This document shows, one piece after another, positions 36,173-45,596 of a DNA stretch of 64,000 bases (its first letter is position 1; every line of letters begins with the position of its first letter). Position numbers and translations under genes: made by a program. The stretch covers positions 186,001 to 250,000 of the forward strand of contig NZ_BAABDD010000001.1 in the NCBI RefSeq assembly GCF_039539445.1. Direction: 5' to 3'. This DNA is from Salinactinospora qingdaonensis. Its GTDB lineage: Bacteria; Actinomycetota; Actinomycetes; Streptosporangiales; Streptosporangiaceae. The notes under the pieces were generated by a model that saw nothing but the letters and a program-made list of their open reading frames with translations, did not search any database and was not told the origin of the DNA.

Positions 36173-38818
36173 TCACTCCCCCTCGCCGCAGGCCCTCACA
36201 ACGGATCGGCTGAAGGCGTGGTACCGCCCCAGCGCCTCTTCGAGTGGAGCCACGACGCGCTCGGCCGTGATCGATCGCACACTGGCTGTGGCCTTCTCCT
36301 CGACTTCCTCACGTCGCCGTGCAGCCGCCACCGAGACCAGATTGCGGCACCCCACCCCCATGAGCCACCCCACGAGCAGCGTCGACAGGGACAGCACCGC
36401 GGCGAAGGCGGCGAACACGGGGTTGTCGAGCAGCGACATCCCGGCCATACCGCCCCCCAACCAGCTCACCGCGAGGGCGACAAACCATGCGAGCCCAACC
36501 CCGGAGATGGTGACCAGCGCGAACTGCGCGGCGCGGATGAACTTCCACCACGAGGGGGGATCGTCGTCGGCCGGCACGGTCGAGGCGATCGCTTGGCCCA
36601 GACGGTTGGGCAGGTTCGCGATGTCGCTGCGAGCAGCCGAGCGGATGCGCTGGGGCCAGGGTTCGGGCAACTCCTGGCCCACCCGGTCCGCGCCGGTGAG
36701 GAGAGCCGTGTTGATCTCGGCCGGCTGCACGCCGATCGAGCCGCTGGGGCCGTTGCGGAACCCCTCACGCAAGAAGTCCAACTGGATCGACCGGAGCGGA
36801 TCGCGGCGCAGCCTGCGAATCCAGCGGGCCACGGGCCAGCCGACGAGGTCTCCGCCACGCAGGTCGTAGGAGGTCTCCACAGCGTCGGCGATCGCGGTGA
36901 CGCCGGCTGCCTCGGCGAGATCGGCCACCAACCCTTCACGCACATTCTCGGGAAGGTGGGTCTCGGCTTCCCCCGAGCCCCGGTAGACCTGGAAGTCGTG
37001 GGCGACCTGGTTGAGGTCGGCGACGAGCCGGTCAATCGAGACCCGCCGCTCCGCGACCGTGTCCTTGAGCAGTTGGCGCAGCTCACGGATACCCTGGCCG
37101 GTCAACGCCGAGGTGGTGAGCACTCGCGGATGGACACCGGATTCGGTCTCCAGCAGCCGCCGCAGATCGGTGAGGAGCTCCTCGACTTCGGCGGAATCGA
37201 CACGGTCGACCTGGTTGAGCACGGCCACCATCACCGCCCCGTGCCCGGCCATCTCCGCGAAGTAGCGGTGGTGCACGGCTGCGTCGGCGTACTTTTGCGG
37301 GTCGAGGACCCACACCAGCAGGTCAACGGCTCCGATGAGGCGTTGGGCCTCCAGCGCGTGGCCTTCCTGCACCGAGTCGTGGTCGGGCAGGTCCAGCAGA
37401 ATCAACCCGGACAGGTCGGAGTCGTCCTTGTCGAGTTCGCTGGCGCGGGAGTGACGGTGACGAGGCGGAACACTGAGCCAGTCCAACAGTGAGCCGGCTC
37501 CTTGGGTGCCCCAGACGCATGCGTAGGCCGCGGAGGTGGTGGGACGAGTGATGCCCACGCGGGAGAACTCCAGTCCGCACAGCGCGTTGAACAACGAGGA
37601 CTTGCCGCTGCCGGTGCCTCCAGCCAGCGCCACCACACTGTGCTGGTCGGACAGCCGCAACCGTGCCCCGGCGTGGGTGAGTACGTGCCGTGCCCGGCTG
37701 ATCAGTTCCGAGTCGAAGTCGTCGCGGCCGATCTCGACGAGTGTGGCCAGGGCTTCCAGGCGCGCGACCAACTCGTCTCGACTGATCGCCGGAGCGGGGT
37801 TCCAGGCTTCCTGTGAGGTGGGTTCGTAGTCGTCGTCGAAGTCGGAGCCGAACCATACCGGCGTGGGCAGCGGGTCGTCCTCGGGGTTGGTGGCTCCTGA
37901 GGGGGCGGGAGCGGCGTCGTCGAGGATGTCGCCGCTGCGCTGCGCCTCGGCCTCGGCAATGGTGGCGTCGGTGAGCTTGGGTTGGGCCCCCGTACGGCGA
38001 CCGGCGATAGCGTCCCCGTCGTCTACGGCACCAACCAGATTGGTGACCCAGCCGGCCAGATTGTCGGGATCGTCGGGGTCGTTGGGGTCGCGGGGACGGG
38101 CGGGAGCCTCGGTGCCACCGGAGTGGCGCGACTGGTGCGGATCTGCCGTTTCGGTGCCGTGGCCCTCGGAGTCCTCCGAGGCGTCGGGAGGCGCGGAGCC
38201 GGCGGAACCGGCAGGCGGCACGGCGATGCCGGTCTTCGCTGCGGGCGGCGCAGCGTGGCGGCCATGACTGGGTTTGACCGGAGCAGCCGCGGCGCTGGGG
38301 TCGTGGGCCGACGCCGCCCCCGGGGCCTCCTCGGCTGCGGTGGGGCCGGCCTTGTCCTCGGGCAGCTCCAGCGGCCCGGTTTGTGCCGTGGAGGTGTCGG
38401 GGGCGGGTTCGGGCGCCCCGGTGAAGCGTGGCGCGGGCGTCGGGTCGTCGCGGCGCCGCTGCGGCGCACTGGTGGCCGGGGCGTCTTCGGACACGCCGGG
38501 AATCCGGTAGCGCCAGGCGGGAGCGGTGCCAGAGCCCGATGTTGCGGCTCCGGTGTCGGAGTGGCGCTGGTTGGGGGCGGTGCCACCGGAATGGTCAGGG
38601 CTGGGGCGGGAGTCCGCCGCCGAGCCACCGCCTCCCGCAGGGCGTGACGAGCCTTCTGCGGGCGGTGGGCCTTCCTCGGGCGGCCAGGCCCAAATGGCGG
38701 CATCCGCCGATGAGCCGGGGGTGGCGCGGGTGTCGCCGCCGGGGGCCGCGTCATCGTCGGGCGCCCGCGTCACCTCCGTGTCGTCCTCGGCGTGAGCGGA
38801 ATTCCGGTGAATCGTCAT
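36173..38818 (-). CDS. Dynamin-like GTPase with C-terminal membrane hairpin
   Basis: The 881-residue protein begins with about 300 disordered residues rich in Pro, Ala, Asp and Ser. A GTPase domain follows: P-loop ALAGGTGSGKSSLFNALCG near residue 400, switch Thr in RPTTSAAYACVWG, G3 LLDLPDHDSVQEGH and G4 VLNQVDRVD. A helical region leads to two hydrophobic helices near residues 755-810 (LVTISGVGLAWFVALAVSWL and VFAAFAAVLSLSTLLVGWLM) and a coiled-coil-like tail. This is the layout of bacterial dynamin-like proteins acting on membranes. Its ATG overlaps the stop of the upstream GTPase (ATGA), so the two are translationally coupled. They resemble the DynA/DynB pair of Streptomyces sporulation septation, which is a suggestion only. 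Confidence 0.85.
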   Translation of the reverse strand: MTIHRNSAHAEDDTEVTRAPDDDAAPGGDTRATPGSSADAAIWAWPPEEGPPPAEGSSRPAGGGGSAADSRPSPDHSGGTAPNQRHSDTGAATSGSGTAPAWRYRIPGVSEDAPATSAPQRRRDDPTPAPRFTGAPEPAPDTSTAQTGPLELPEDKAGPTAAEEAPGAASAHDPSAAAAPVKPSHGRHAAPPAAKTGIAVPPAGSAGSAPPDASEDSEGHGTETADPHQSRHSGGTEAPARPRDPNDPDDPDNLAGWVTNLVGAVDDGDAIAGRRTGAQPKLTDATIAEAEAQRSGDILDDAAPAPSGATNPEDDPLPTPVWFGSDFDDDYEPTSQEAWNPAPAISRDELVARLEALATLVEIGRDDFDSELISRARHVLTHAGARLRLSDQHSVVALAGGTGSGKSSLFNALCGLEFSRVGITRPTTSAAYACVWGTQGAGSLLDWLSVPPRHRHSRASELDKDDSDLSGLILLDLPDHDSVQEGHALEAQRLIGAVDLLVWVLDPQKYADAAVHHRYFAEMAGHGAVMVAVLNQVDRVDSAEVEELLTDLRRLLETESGVHPRVLTTSALTGQGIRELRQLLKDTVAERRVSIDRLVADLNQVAHDFQVYRGSGEAETHLPENVREGLVADLAEAAGVTAIADAVETSYDLRGGDLVGWPVARWIRRLRRDPLRSIQLDFLREGFRNGPSGSIGVQPAEINTALLTGADRVGQELPEPWPQRIRSAARSDIANLPNRLGQAIASTVPADDDPPSWWKFIRAAQFALVTISGVGLAWFVALAVSWLGGGMAGMSLLDNPVFAAFAAVLSLSTLLVGWLMGVGCRNLVSVAAARRREEVEEKATASVRSITAERVVAPLEEALGRYHAFSRSVVRACGEGE

Positions 38819-40674
38819 CGCGTGATCTCAAGGTCGTACGTGGCCTGGTAGAGCTGGACGGCGTGGTCCTCGTCGGGCAGAGCGGCGGCGGTGAGCGCGT
38901 CGGTGAAGCGCTGCTGTTCGGCAGCGAGGACGGCACTGATGCGCTCATGTAGTTCCTGACGCGCGCTGGCCTCAATGTTACGCAGGGACTCGGCTCCGAA
39001 CAGGGCTTTCAGCAAGCGTTGCGGCGGCGTGCCGCGCGGGGCCGCCGATCCGGACGTGGGAAACCCCAGCAGACCGAGGATGAGGACGAGCCCGAAAGCC
39101 TCTCCGTCGTAGGTGACGAACCTGGCCACGGAGCGTTTGGCGACACCGTCGGAGGCGATGAGACGGGTTACCTCCTGTTGCCACTCGGCCACGGTGGCGC
39201 GAGCGCGGCGCGCGATATCTTCGGAAGCGCCGCTGATGCCGTGGCGTTCGGCGAGCATGGCCCCGCCGGGGACCGCGCTCCAGCGGTGCAGCGCGTCTTC
39301 CACGGCGCTTTCGACCCCTGAGACGATGAGGGCGGCGACCGCATCGCAGACAGCCTGCTCCAGTGCCTGTACCCGCGCCGGGGTCTCGGTCCCCCCTTTG
39401 GCTTTGCGCTTGGAGCGCAGCCGTAGGGACCGCACGAGTTCTCCGCTGGCTGTGACGTCTTGCCAGCGGGCGAGGACGTTGCCTCGCAGCAGCGAACCGT
39501 CGCGGGTGTCCTCCTCGATGTCGGTCAGAGCGGTGGAAAAGGCGGTCTCGGCCCCGGCTGCGAGTTTAGCGCCGGCCTCGACCTGGGTCTCGACCTGCTT
39601 GGCCAACTCCGGAACGCGGGTGCGGAAACTGTCGAGAACCCCGATGAAGGTCCGCCGGGACACGGTGTCGCGCTGGGCGAGGTCCCCGGCGACGTCAGCG
39701 AGGTAGGAACGGATCGGGTCGACGGTGTTGGCGGTGAATCGGCCGTCGGCGATCTGGTCGGTCTCAGAGATCGTGAACTGGGCGGCGTGCTGCAACCCGT
39801 TGGCGTCGAGCATCGCGCCGAAGTGGTCAAGGAGTTGCTGGCGGCCCCGCCTGGGTACGCGCGACAGCACGACCGCCAGCGAGGTGTCGCGATCGCGGGC
39901 GACCTGGAGGAACTCCCACACGCGGGCGTCGGCGTAGCGACGACTGGTGGTGACGAAGACCCACAGGTCGGCGGCGTCGAGGAACTTGGCGGCGAACTCG
40001 TGGTGGGCGGCCACCGCCGAGTCGACGTCGGGTGTGTCGAGGAGAGCCACGCCTTGGGGCATGCATTCACTGGCTGCCAGCACGAGCATGCCGTCTTTAC
40101 CGGGCATGGCCAGTCCTTGCTGGCGCACCCGCGGTAGGGAGGGCAGGAAGGATGCCTCGCTGAACCAACCGACATCGTCGGGGTGGCAGGCCAGGACCGG
40201 GCTGTTGGTGGTGGGACGGCGCACCCCGGTGGTGGTGACCTGCTCGCCCACGAGACTGTTGACGAGGGTGGACTTGCCGGCCCCGGTCGAGCCGGCGATG
40301 GCGATGAGCAGCGGGGTGTCGGAACTGCGCACACGTGGCAGTACGTAGTCGCTGAGCTGGTGGAGCACGTCAGCGCGCACGGTGGTGCCCTTTTCGGCAC
40401 CGGGGAGGCCCTCGGCGAACTCAAGGTCGCGGATGCGCACGCGCAACGTTTCGAGTAGCCGCTCCAGATGGGCGTTGTCGGCCACGGCTCCGCGATGCCG
40501 AGGTGCGCCGTGGCGCCCCCGCTCGCGCCCCTGCGATGCTCCTTCGGCCGCTGAGGGCGCGGCCGAGCCATGTCCGTGCCGGTGCGTCGCCGAGGCAGGC
40601 TCGGCGTGGGCAGCCGGGGTCGGCTGCGATTCGCCTGGCCCTGTCGCTTCCGGCACAGCAGGCGGCCGGGTCAT
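38815..40674 (-). CDS. Dynamin-like GTPase, partner of the downstream gene
   Basis: The 619-residue protein has a short Pro/Ala/His-rich leader and then a GTPase domain: AIAGSTGAGKSTLVNSLVG (P-loop at about residue 125), RRPTTNSPVLACHP (switch 1), ALLDTPDVDSAVAAHHEF (G3) and VVLSRVPRRGRQQ in the G4 region, where the usual N/TKxD is not obvious. The rest is mostly helical. One hydrophobic stretch, AFGLVLILGLLGFPTSGSAAP, near residue 535 may contact membrane. GAGAAGGGCGG before the ATG at 40674 favours that start over 40713. It is coupled to the GTPase at 36173 by a 4-base overlap, so a hetero-oligomer is likely. Confidence 0.85.
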   Translation of the reverse strand: MTRPPAVPEATGPGESQPTPAAHAEPASATHRHGHGSAAPSAAEGASQGRERGRHGAPRHRGAVADNAHLERLLETLRVRIRDLEFAEGLPGAEKGTTVRADVLHQLSDYVLPRVRSSDTPLLIAIAGSTGAGKSTLVNSLVGEQVTTTGVRRPTTNSPVLACHPDDVGWFSEASFLPSLPRVRQQGLAMPGKDGMLVLAASECMPQGVALLDTPDVDSAVAAHHEFAAKFLDAADLWVFVTTSRRYADARVWEFLQVARDRDTSLAVVLSRVPRRGRQQLLDHFGAMLDANGLQHAAQFTISETDQIADGRFTANTVDPIRSYLADVAGDLAQRDTVSRRTFIGVLDSFRTRVPELAKQVETQVEAGAKLAAGAETAFSTALTDIEEDTRDGSLLRGNVLARWQDVTASGELVRSLRLRSKRKAKGGTETPARVQALEQAVCDAVAALIVSGVESAVEDALHRWSAVPGGAMLAERHGISGASEDIARRARATVAEWQQEVTRLIASDGVAKRSVARFVTYDGEAFGLVLILGLLGFPTSGSAAPRGTPPQRLLKALFGAESLRNIEASARQELHERISAVLAAEQQRFTDALTAAALPDEDHAVQLYQATYDLEITR

Positions 40675-40709
40675 GGCGGTTCCGCCCTTCTCATCGGTGT
40701 TTGTGATGG

Positions 40710-42041
40710 TCAAATAGCCCGGTCCCCCTGGGGGACCGAGCTCGTTGTCGTGTGGTCTCCCGCGTCGGCCGACTCGCCGTGGAGGGGCGCTGAGGCCGCG
40801 GCGTGGTGGCCCCTGTGCAGTATGTCAAGGTCACGAGCTACATTCACCACTTCTCCGATGACCACGATGGCCGGCGGTCGGACCCCGGCCTCGGCCGCGG
40901 CTGTCTGCACCGTCGCCAGCGTGGCGACGACGGTGTGTTGCGTGGGCAGTGTGGCGTCCTGCACAACAGCGACGGGCGTGTCACCGGCTCGGCCCTCGCG
41001 CATGAGTGTGTCGGCGATGGGGCCGATGCGCTCGACGGCCATGAGAGCCACGATCGTGCCGTTGGCGCGCGCTAGGCCAGGCCAGTCGATGCTGGAGCGT
41101 TCGTCGTCGGGGGTGACGTGAGCGGAGACGACGTGCAGGTCCTGGGCGACGCCGCGGTGTGTGGTGGGGATACCGGCCGCTGCGGGGCCAGCCAGGGCGC
41201 TAGTGACGCCGGGAACCACGGTCACCGGGACATCGGCTTGGGCGCATGCGGCGAGCTCTTCTGCGCCTCGACCGAAGAGGAAGGGGTCGCCGCCTTTGAG
41301 GCGAACCACGAACTTGCCTGCGTGGGCCCGCTCGATGAGCAGACGGTTGATGGCCTCTTGGGCCATCGAGCGGCCGTAGGGGATCTTCGCGGCGTCAACG
41401 ATCTCGACGTCGCTGGGCAGTTCGTCCAGCAGGGAGGTGGGGGCAAGGCGGTCCACCACGACGACGTCGGCTTGGGAAAGCAGTTGGCGGCCCCGCACGG
41501 TGAGCAGTCCAGGATCGCCGGGACCACCGCCGACAAGGGCCACACCCTGGAGCGGCTGCCGGCCGCGACGGGCGTCGAGGGTGCCCTCGGCAAGTCCGTC
41601 GGTGATGGCGTCGCGCAGCCCCGCGGCGCGTCGTGGATCACCGTCGGCGACCACCCCGACGGTGACACCGCCAGAGCTGCCGCTGGCCGGGGTCCACGCG
41701 CTTGAGGCGTGGCGATCGTCGGCGCGCACGCACCACACCCGGATGGCTTCGGCCTCTTCGGCCACCGCGGCGTTAACGTCTGGAACGTCGGTGGCCGCAT
41801 GAACCAACCAAAAGTGACCGAGATCACCCTCACTCACGTCGCCGGGCCGGTAGGAGCGCCGGTGCCACGTGATGCGCCCGTTGGTGGCCAGGTCCTCCAG
41901 CGACGCGGTGGCCTCGGGAGCGACGAGGGTAACGCGGGCACCAGCGTCGAGCAGGACGGGAATCCGCCGCTGGGCGACACGACCACCCCCCACTACCAGC
42001 ACATCGCGTCCGTCCAGGCGCAAACCGAGAAGATACGTCAC
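40710..42041 (-). CDS. cobA: Siroheme synthase / uroporphyrinogen-III C-methyltransferase (CysG-like)
   Basis: The 443-residue protein fuses two activities. Residues 1-160 form a CysG-B-like dehydrogenase/ferrochelatase domain with VLVVGGGRVAQRRIPVLLDAG for NAD binding. Residues 167-415 form the S-adenosylmethionine uroporphyrinogen-III methyltransferase: GGGPGDPGLLTVRG, VRLKGGDPFLFGRGAEE and PGVTSALAGPAAAGIPTTHRG. Together they turn uroporphyrinogen III into precorrin-2 and on to sirohydrochlorin, the branch point to siroheme and cobalamin. It lacks some N-domain sequence of E. coli CysG, so ferrochelatase activity is uncertain. The start is GTG 42041 after GGAGGG. Confidence 0.93.
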   Translation of the reverse strand: MTYLLGLRLDGRDVLVVGGGRVAQRRIPVLLDAGARVTLVAPEATASLEDLATNGRITWHRRSYRPGDVSEGDLGHFWLVHAATDVPDVNAAVAEEAEAIRVWCVRADDRHASSAWTPASGSSGGVTVGVVADGDPRRAAGLRDAITDGLAEGTLDARRGRQPLQGVALVGGGPGDPGLLTVRGRQLLSQADVVVVDRLAPTSLLDELPSDVEIVDAAKIPYGRSMAQEAINRLLIERAHAGKFVVRLKGGDPFLFGRGAEELAACAQADVPVTVVPGVTSALAGPAAAGIPTTHRGVAQDLHVVSAHVTPDDERSSIDWPGLARANGTIVALMAVERIGPIADTLMREGRAGDTPVAVVQDATLPTQHTVVATLATVQTAAAEAGVRPPAIVVIGEVVNVARDLDILHRGHHAAASAPLHGESADAGDHTTTSSVPQGDRAI

Positions 42042-42693
42042 CGAGGTAGCCCTCCAGAATCCCGATTGTGACCCATTCCTGTGGGCCGTGGTACCCCGCC
42101 GCGCCGGTGTTGCCGGTCGTGGACTCGACCCGGGACGCCCGCAGGGGGCGCATCCACACTGCCCGTTGGGGACCGCGTGATCAATGGCGGGCGGTAAGTG
42201 TCTTCATCTTTAAGCAAAATACCGTGCTAACCCGAAAACCGGCTCACCTGGAGTGGAGTCCGCCCCCTCGTCAAAGGTGTGCCCTGTTGCTCGGCCTGTT
42301 GGGCCTCGCCGACGCGCCACGTGGCGGACGCGGCAGCGCACAAGCCGCTGACCAGGACGTGGAGCCGGCAAAACGAGGCGAAAGATTTCTGTTTTCGTTT
42401 GGTCAATGTTAGGAATCCCGTGCCCCACGGTGATACAGCGTGCCCGCAACGTCCCCAGTGGGGCAGGTCACGACACCCCGTCGAGCGACGACCGTTCGGG
42501 CACAGTGGAAGGACACGACAAGGGCGCCCTGCCCGCCGAGAGCGTTGCTCCCCAAACTCAGCCAAGGCTTAGCCGGGTCTCGTTGTCGTGGGCCATTCCA
42601 CATGGCCCACGCGGCCGGCACCCGAGCCTTCCCGCGGAAGGAGAGGCCACCGCGAAGTTGGCACACTGCTTGCACGCGGGTCACCGGCCGGCG
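42042..42693. other. Gap between cobA and cobT, about 650 bases without a gene
   Basis: Neither strand gives a credible protein, and no cobalamin-riboswitch landmarks (AAGCCAGGAGACC box, GCCACTG loop) were found. It contains a short palindrome GTGGGCCA-N7-TGGCCCAC at 42588-42610. The cobA promoter (minus strand) must lie here. Confidence 0.45.
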
Positions 42694-42747
42694 GAGCGGG
42701 ACCCTCCAAGAGCGCGCGAGCGCAGCGCACCCTCCGAGGTCCCGCTC
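42694..42747. terminator. Stem-loop just after cobT
   Basis: GAGCGGGACC (42694-42703) and GGTCCCGCTC (42738-42747) form a perfect 10-bp stem around a 34-base loop that can pair further. It starts 18 bases beyond the cobT stop on the minus strand, the expected position of a transcription terminator. No T tract is present, which is common in high-GC actinobacteria. Confidence 0.5.
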
Positions 42748-42765
42748 AACTGGACGAGAGGAGCC

Positions 42766-45342
42766 TCAGTCGCGTTCGGTCACGCCGGCGTCATCGAAGG
42801 TGGCGACATCGCGCAGTGCACGCACCGACCCTTGCAGCAGGGGCAACCCCAGCAGCGCCCCGGAGCCCTCCCCCAGGCGCAGCTCCAGGTCCACCAGTGG
42901 CCGCAGCCCCACGTGCTCCAGCACGGCGCTGTGGCCGGGCTCGCTGGAACGGTGACCGGCCACGCAGGCGTGCAGGGCGTTGGGAGCGATCGCCAAGGCG
43001 GCAAGGCAGGAAGCTCCCGCGATCACTCCGTCGAGCACGACCGGAATCCGCAGTGCCGCGGCTCCCAAGATGAAACCGGCCAGTGCGGCGTGCTCCAGAC
43101 CGCCCACTGCGGCCAGAACCCCCACGGGGTCGCCACGGTCGACCCGGTTCACGGTCAACGCCCGGCGCACCACTTCGACCTTGTGCTGGTGCGCCGCGTC
43201 GTCGACCCCGGTGCCGCGACCGGTGACCTCAGCGGGGTCGCGGCCGGTGAAGGCGGCGATGAGCGCGGCCGAGGGTGTGGTGTTGGAGATGCCCATATCC
43301 CCGGTGACCAGGCAACGGTTGCCCGCGGAGACGAGGTCACGGGCGACCTCAATGCCGACCTCCAGCGCGTGCCCGGCCTGGGCGCGGGTCATGGCCGCCC
43401 CTTGGGTGGAGTCGGCCGTTCCGCGCGCGATCTTGCGGGGCAGCAACCCGGGCACCGACGGCAGATCGGCGCTCACCCCGACGTCGACAACGCTGACCTC
43501 GGCTCCGACCTGGCTGGCGAACGCATTGACGACGGCCCCACCATTGAGGAAGTTCGTCACCATCTGTGCGGTGACCTCCTGGGGCCAGGGGGAGACCCCT
43601 TGGGCGTGCACACCGTGGTCACCGGCGAAGATCGCGACGGCGGCGGGTTCTGGCAGCGGGGGTGGACACTGTCCGGCCAACCCGGCGAGCTGGACGGAGA
43701 TGTCTTCCAGCACCCCCAGCGCTCCCTCGGGCTTGGTCATGCGGCGCTGCCGGTCCCGGGCCTGGCCCAGTGCCTGTTCGTCGGGCGGTCCGATAACGGC
43801 GATGGTTTCGTTGAGCAGACTCGTGGGCTCCTCTCCGGGCAGGCCACGGTGACCGTACTGGTCATGGTGCACGGCCCACGAGAGCGGGCGACGCTGCGCC
43901 CATCCCCCCAACGCCAACTCAGGTTCGGGTGGGAACTCCTCGACATAGCCCACGCACAGGTAGGCCACCACCTCAAGATGGGCGGGCAGGTCCAATTCCC
44001 GCGCCAGGGAACGTTCGGTGAAGAAACTCACCCATCCCACACCGAGCCCTTCGGCACGCGCCGCCAGCCACAGGTTTTGCACCGCCAGGGAGGTGGAGTA
44101 GCCCGCTGTCTGCGGCTGAGCGTGGCGGCCCAGCGTATGGCGGCCACCCCGCGTGGGGTCGACCGTGATGGCGATGTTGAGCGGCGTGTCGAGAATGGCC
44201 TCGACTTTGAGTCCCGAGAACGCCCGGGCCCGCGCCCCGGGCAGGGAGTTGGCGTACTCGTCGCGCTGTTGCTCGGCGAGGCGCTTGACCCGTCGGCGCG
44301 TCTCAAGGTCGTCGACGACGACGAAATCCCACGGTTGAGAGAAGCCCACCGAGGGGGCCTGGTGGGCAGCGTGAAGGACGCGGGTGAGCACTTCGTGGGG
44401 GATGGGATCGGGTTTGAAGCCCACCCGCACGTCGCGGCGTTCCCGGATGGCGCGGTAGACGGCCTCACGCTCGGTCTCGGGGTAGGCGTGGGCGCCTGGG
44501 GGGACCGGCGACGCCGGCGCAGCGGTGGGCTCTGGCTGGGCCACCTTCGGGGGGACGCCCCTCGCGGGCCCGTTGGGCTGAGCAACAGAATCGTGCGGGC
44601 TGGTGTGGGAATGCGCACCGACCGCGGTGGAGTGGTCGCTGTCGGGAGGCAGGGGCGCTGTGCCCTGCGAAGCACGCGGGGAGCCGCCGGCGGCACCGGT
44701 GGTGGAGTGGTCGTCACCGGCCGGTTCTGGAGCGTTCCCCTGGGGACGGGCAGCGCCGGCCCCGCGGAAGGGGATGACATTCGGTTCCAACGTGTGTTCC
44801 GTGTTCTGTTGCTGGTCGGGCCGGTCGGAGTGACCGGCGACGGTCGAGGCTGTCGGCGGATGCTGGAGGGCACCGTCGGTGTGGGAGGAGCCGGAGGTGG
44901 GCCCGGACTCGGCCTCGGCGGTGGGAGGAGTCGCCACGGCGGAGGCCCGCGGCGAGCCGGAGCGGGCGGTGGAGCGCGGCGGCGAGGGCTGGGATTGGAA
45001 AGGGTTGGGGCGCTGCGAAGTGGGTGCCCCCGCTGAGCTGGAACGCTCCTGGCCTGGAGCGGAGTCCTGGGCCTGACCGCTGGAGGGGGGAGAGAGCGGT
45101 CCCGTGCCGCGGCCTTGCTCGGGAAGGTCGTCAAGGAGCCCACCGCCGGAGGTGTGACCGTAGGCGATCGTCTCCCAGTGGCCGGCGTCGGAGGCGGATC
45201 GGGAGGCGCCTGGACGGTGCGCCCCCGACTGCGGGGAGGCGTGCTCACCCCTGTCGCCGCGGTTGTCCTGGTCGCTGGAGTGGCTGGTGCCGTCGTCTGG
45301 GTTCCGGCCGCGCCGGTTGCGGCGGTGCTCGTCACCCGTCAT
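42766..45342 (-). CDS. cobT: BluB-CobT fusion (DMB synthase and its phosphoribosyltransferase)
   Basis: The 858-residue protein has three parts. Residues 1 to about 270 are disordered and rich in Ser, Pro, Gly and His. Residues 275-495 form a BluB/nitroreductase domain (REAVYRAIRERRDVRVGFKP, QAPSVGFSQPWDFVVV, LGVGWVSFF), which converts FMNH2 to 5,6-dimethylbenzimidazole. From about 510 comes CobT (MTKPEGALGVLEDISVQLAG, AIFAGDHGVHAQGVSPWP, GDMGISNTTPSAALIAA, GRGTGVDDAAHQHKV, VLDGVIAGASCLAALA), which attaches that base to ribose phosphate from nicotinate mononucleotide. The fusion would hand the ligand from one active site to the next. The active-site Glu expected near the CobT C-terminus is in LELRLGEGSGALLGLPLLQ. 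Confidence 0.93.
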   Translation of the reverse strand: MTGDEHRRNRRGRNPDDGTSHSSDQDNRGDRGEHASPQSGAHRPGASRSASDAGHWETIAYGHTSGGGLLDDLPEQGRGTGPLSPPSSGQAQDSAPGQERSSSAGAPTSQRPNPFQSQPSPPRSTARSGSPRASAVATPPTAEAESGPTSGSSHTDGALQHPPTASTVAGHSDRPDQQQNTEHTLEPNVIPFRGAGAARPQGNAPEPAGDDHSTTGAAGGSPRASQGTAPLPPDSDHSTAVGAHSHTSPHDSVAQPNGPARGVPPKVAQPEPTAAPASPVPPGAHAYPETEREAVYRAIRERRDVRVGFKPDPIPHEVLTRVLHAAHQAPSVGFSQPWDFVVVDDLETRRRVKRLAEQQRDEYANSLPGARARAFSGLKVEAILDTPLNIAITVDPTRGGRHTLGRHAQPQTAGYSTSLAVQNLWLAARAEGLGVGWVSFFTERSLARELDLPAHLEVVAYLCVGYVEEFPPEPELALGGWAQRRPLSWAVHHDQYGHRGLPGEEPTSLLNETIAVIGPPDEQALGQARDRQRRMTKPEGALGVLEDISVQLAGLAGQCPPPLPEPAAVAIFAGDHGVHAQGVSPWPQEVTAQMVTNFLNGGAVVNAFASQVGAEVSVVDVGVSADLPSVPGLLPRKIARGTADSTQGAAMTRAQAGHALEVGIEVARDLVSAGNRCLVTGDMGISNTTPSAALIAAFTGRDPAEVTGRGTGVDDAAHQHKVEVVRRALTVNRVDRGDPVGVLAAVGGLEHAALAGFILGAAALRIPVVLDGVIAGASCLAALAIAPNALHACVAGHRSSEPGHSAVLEHVGLRPLVDLELRLGEGSGALLGLPLLQGSVRALRDVATFDDAGVTERD

Positions 45343-45596
45343 GGGAATCCTCTCGCTTCGCGATCCATCGTCGGTCGTGGGCCTACCTGGCGGCCGAGTG
45401 CCCCAGGGACGTGAGCGCGGGCGTTACCGGCCACTGCCGGCGCACCGCTCCCGTGCCGGGTGGTGGGGCCGCGGTCGTGTCCCATCGGTGCGCTCGATAG
45501 CGGCATCACCGCGTGACAGCCGCGCGCTTCCCCCGTGACTCCCCTGCCGCCACGCCGCGCCGCCGCGCCGGGCGCGGTCCCCGCCGGTCGCCGGAC

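Noticed and set aside
40720..40738. CGGTCCCCC-T-GGGGGACCG palindrome as a cobA terminator
   Set aside because: It lies inside the last codons of cobA and the one-base loop cannot close as drawn, and no T tract follows. It may be chance in this GC-rich coding end.
42406..45036. 876-codon plus-strand frame
   Set aside because: It lies opposite the BluB-CobT gene; its translation is Gly/Arg-rich with no motifs, while the minus strand encodes recognisable enzyme domains.
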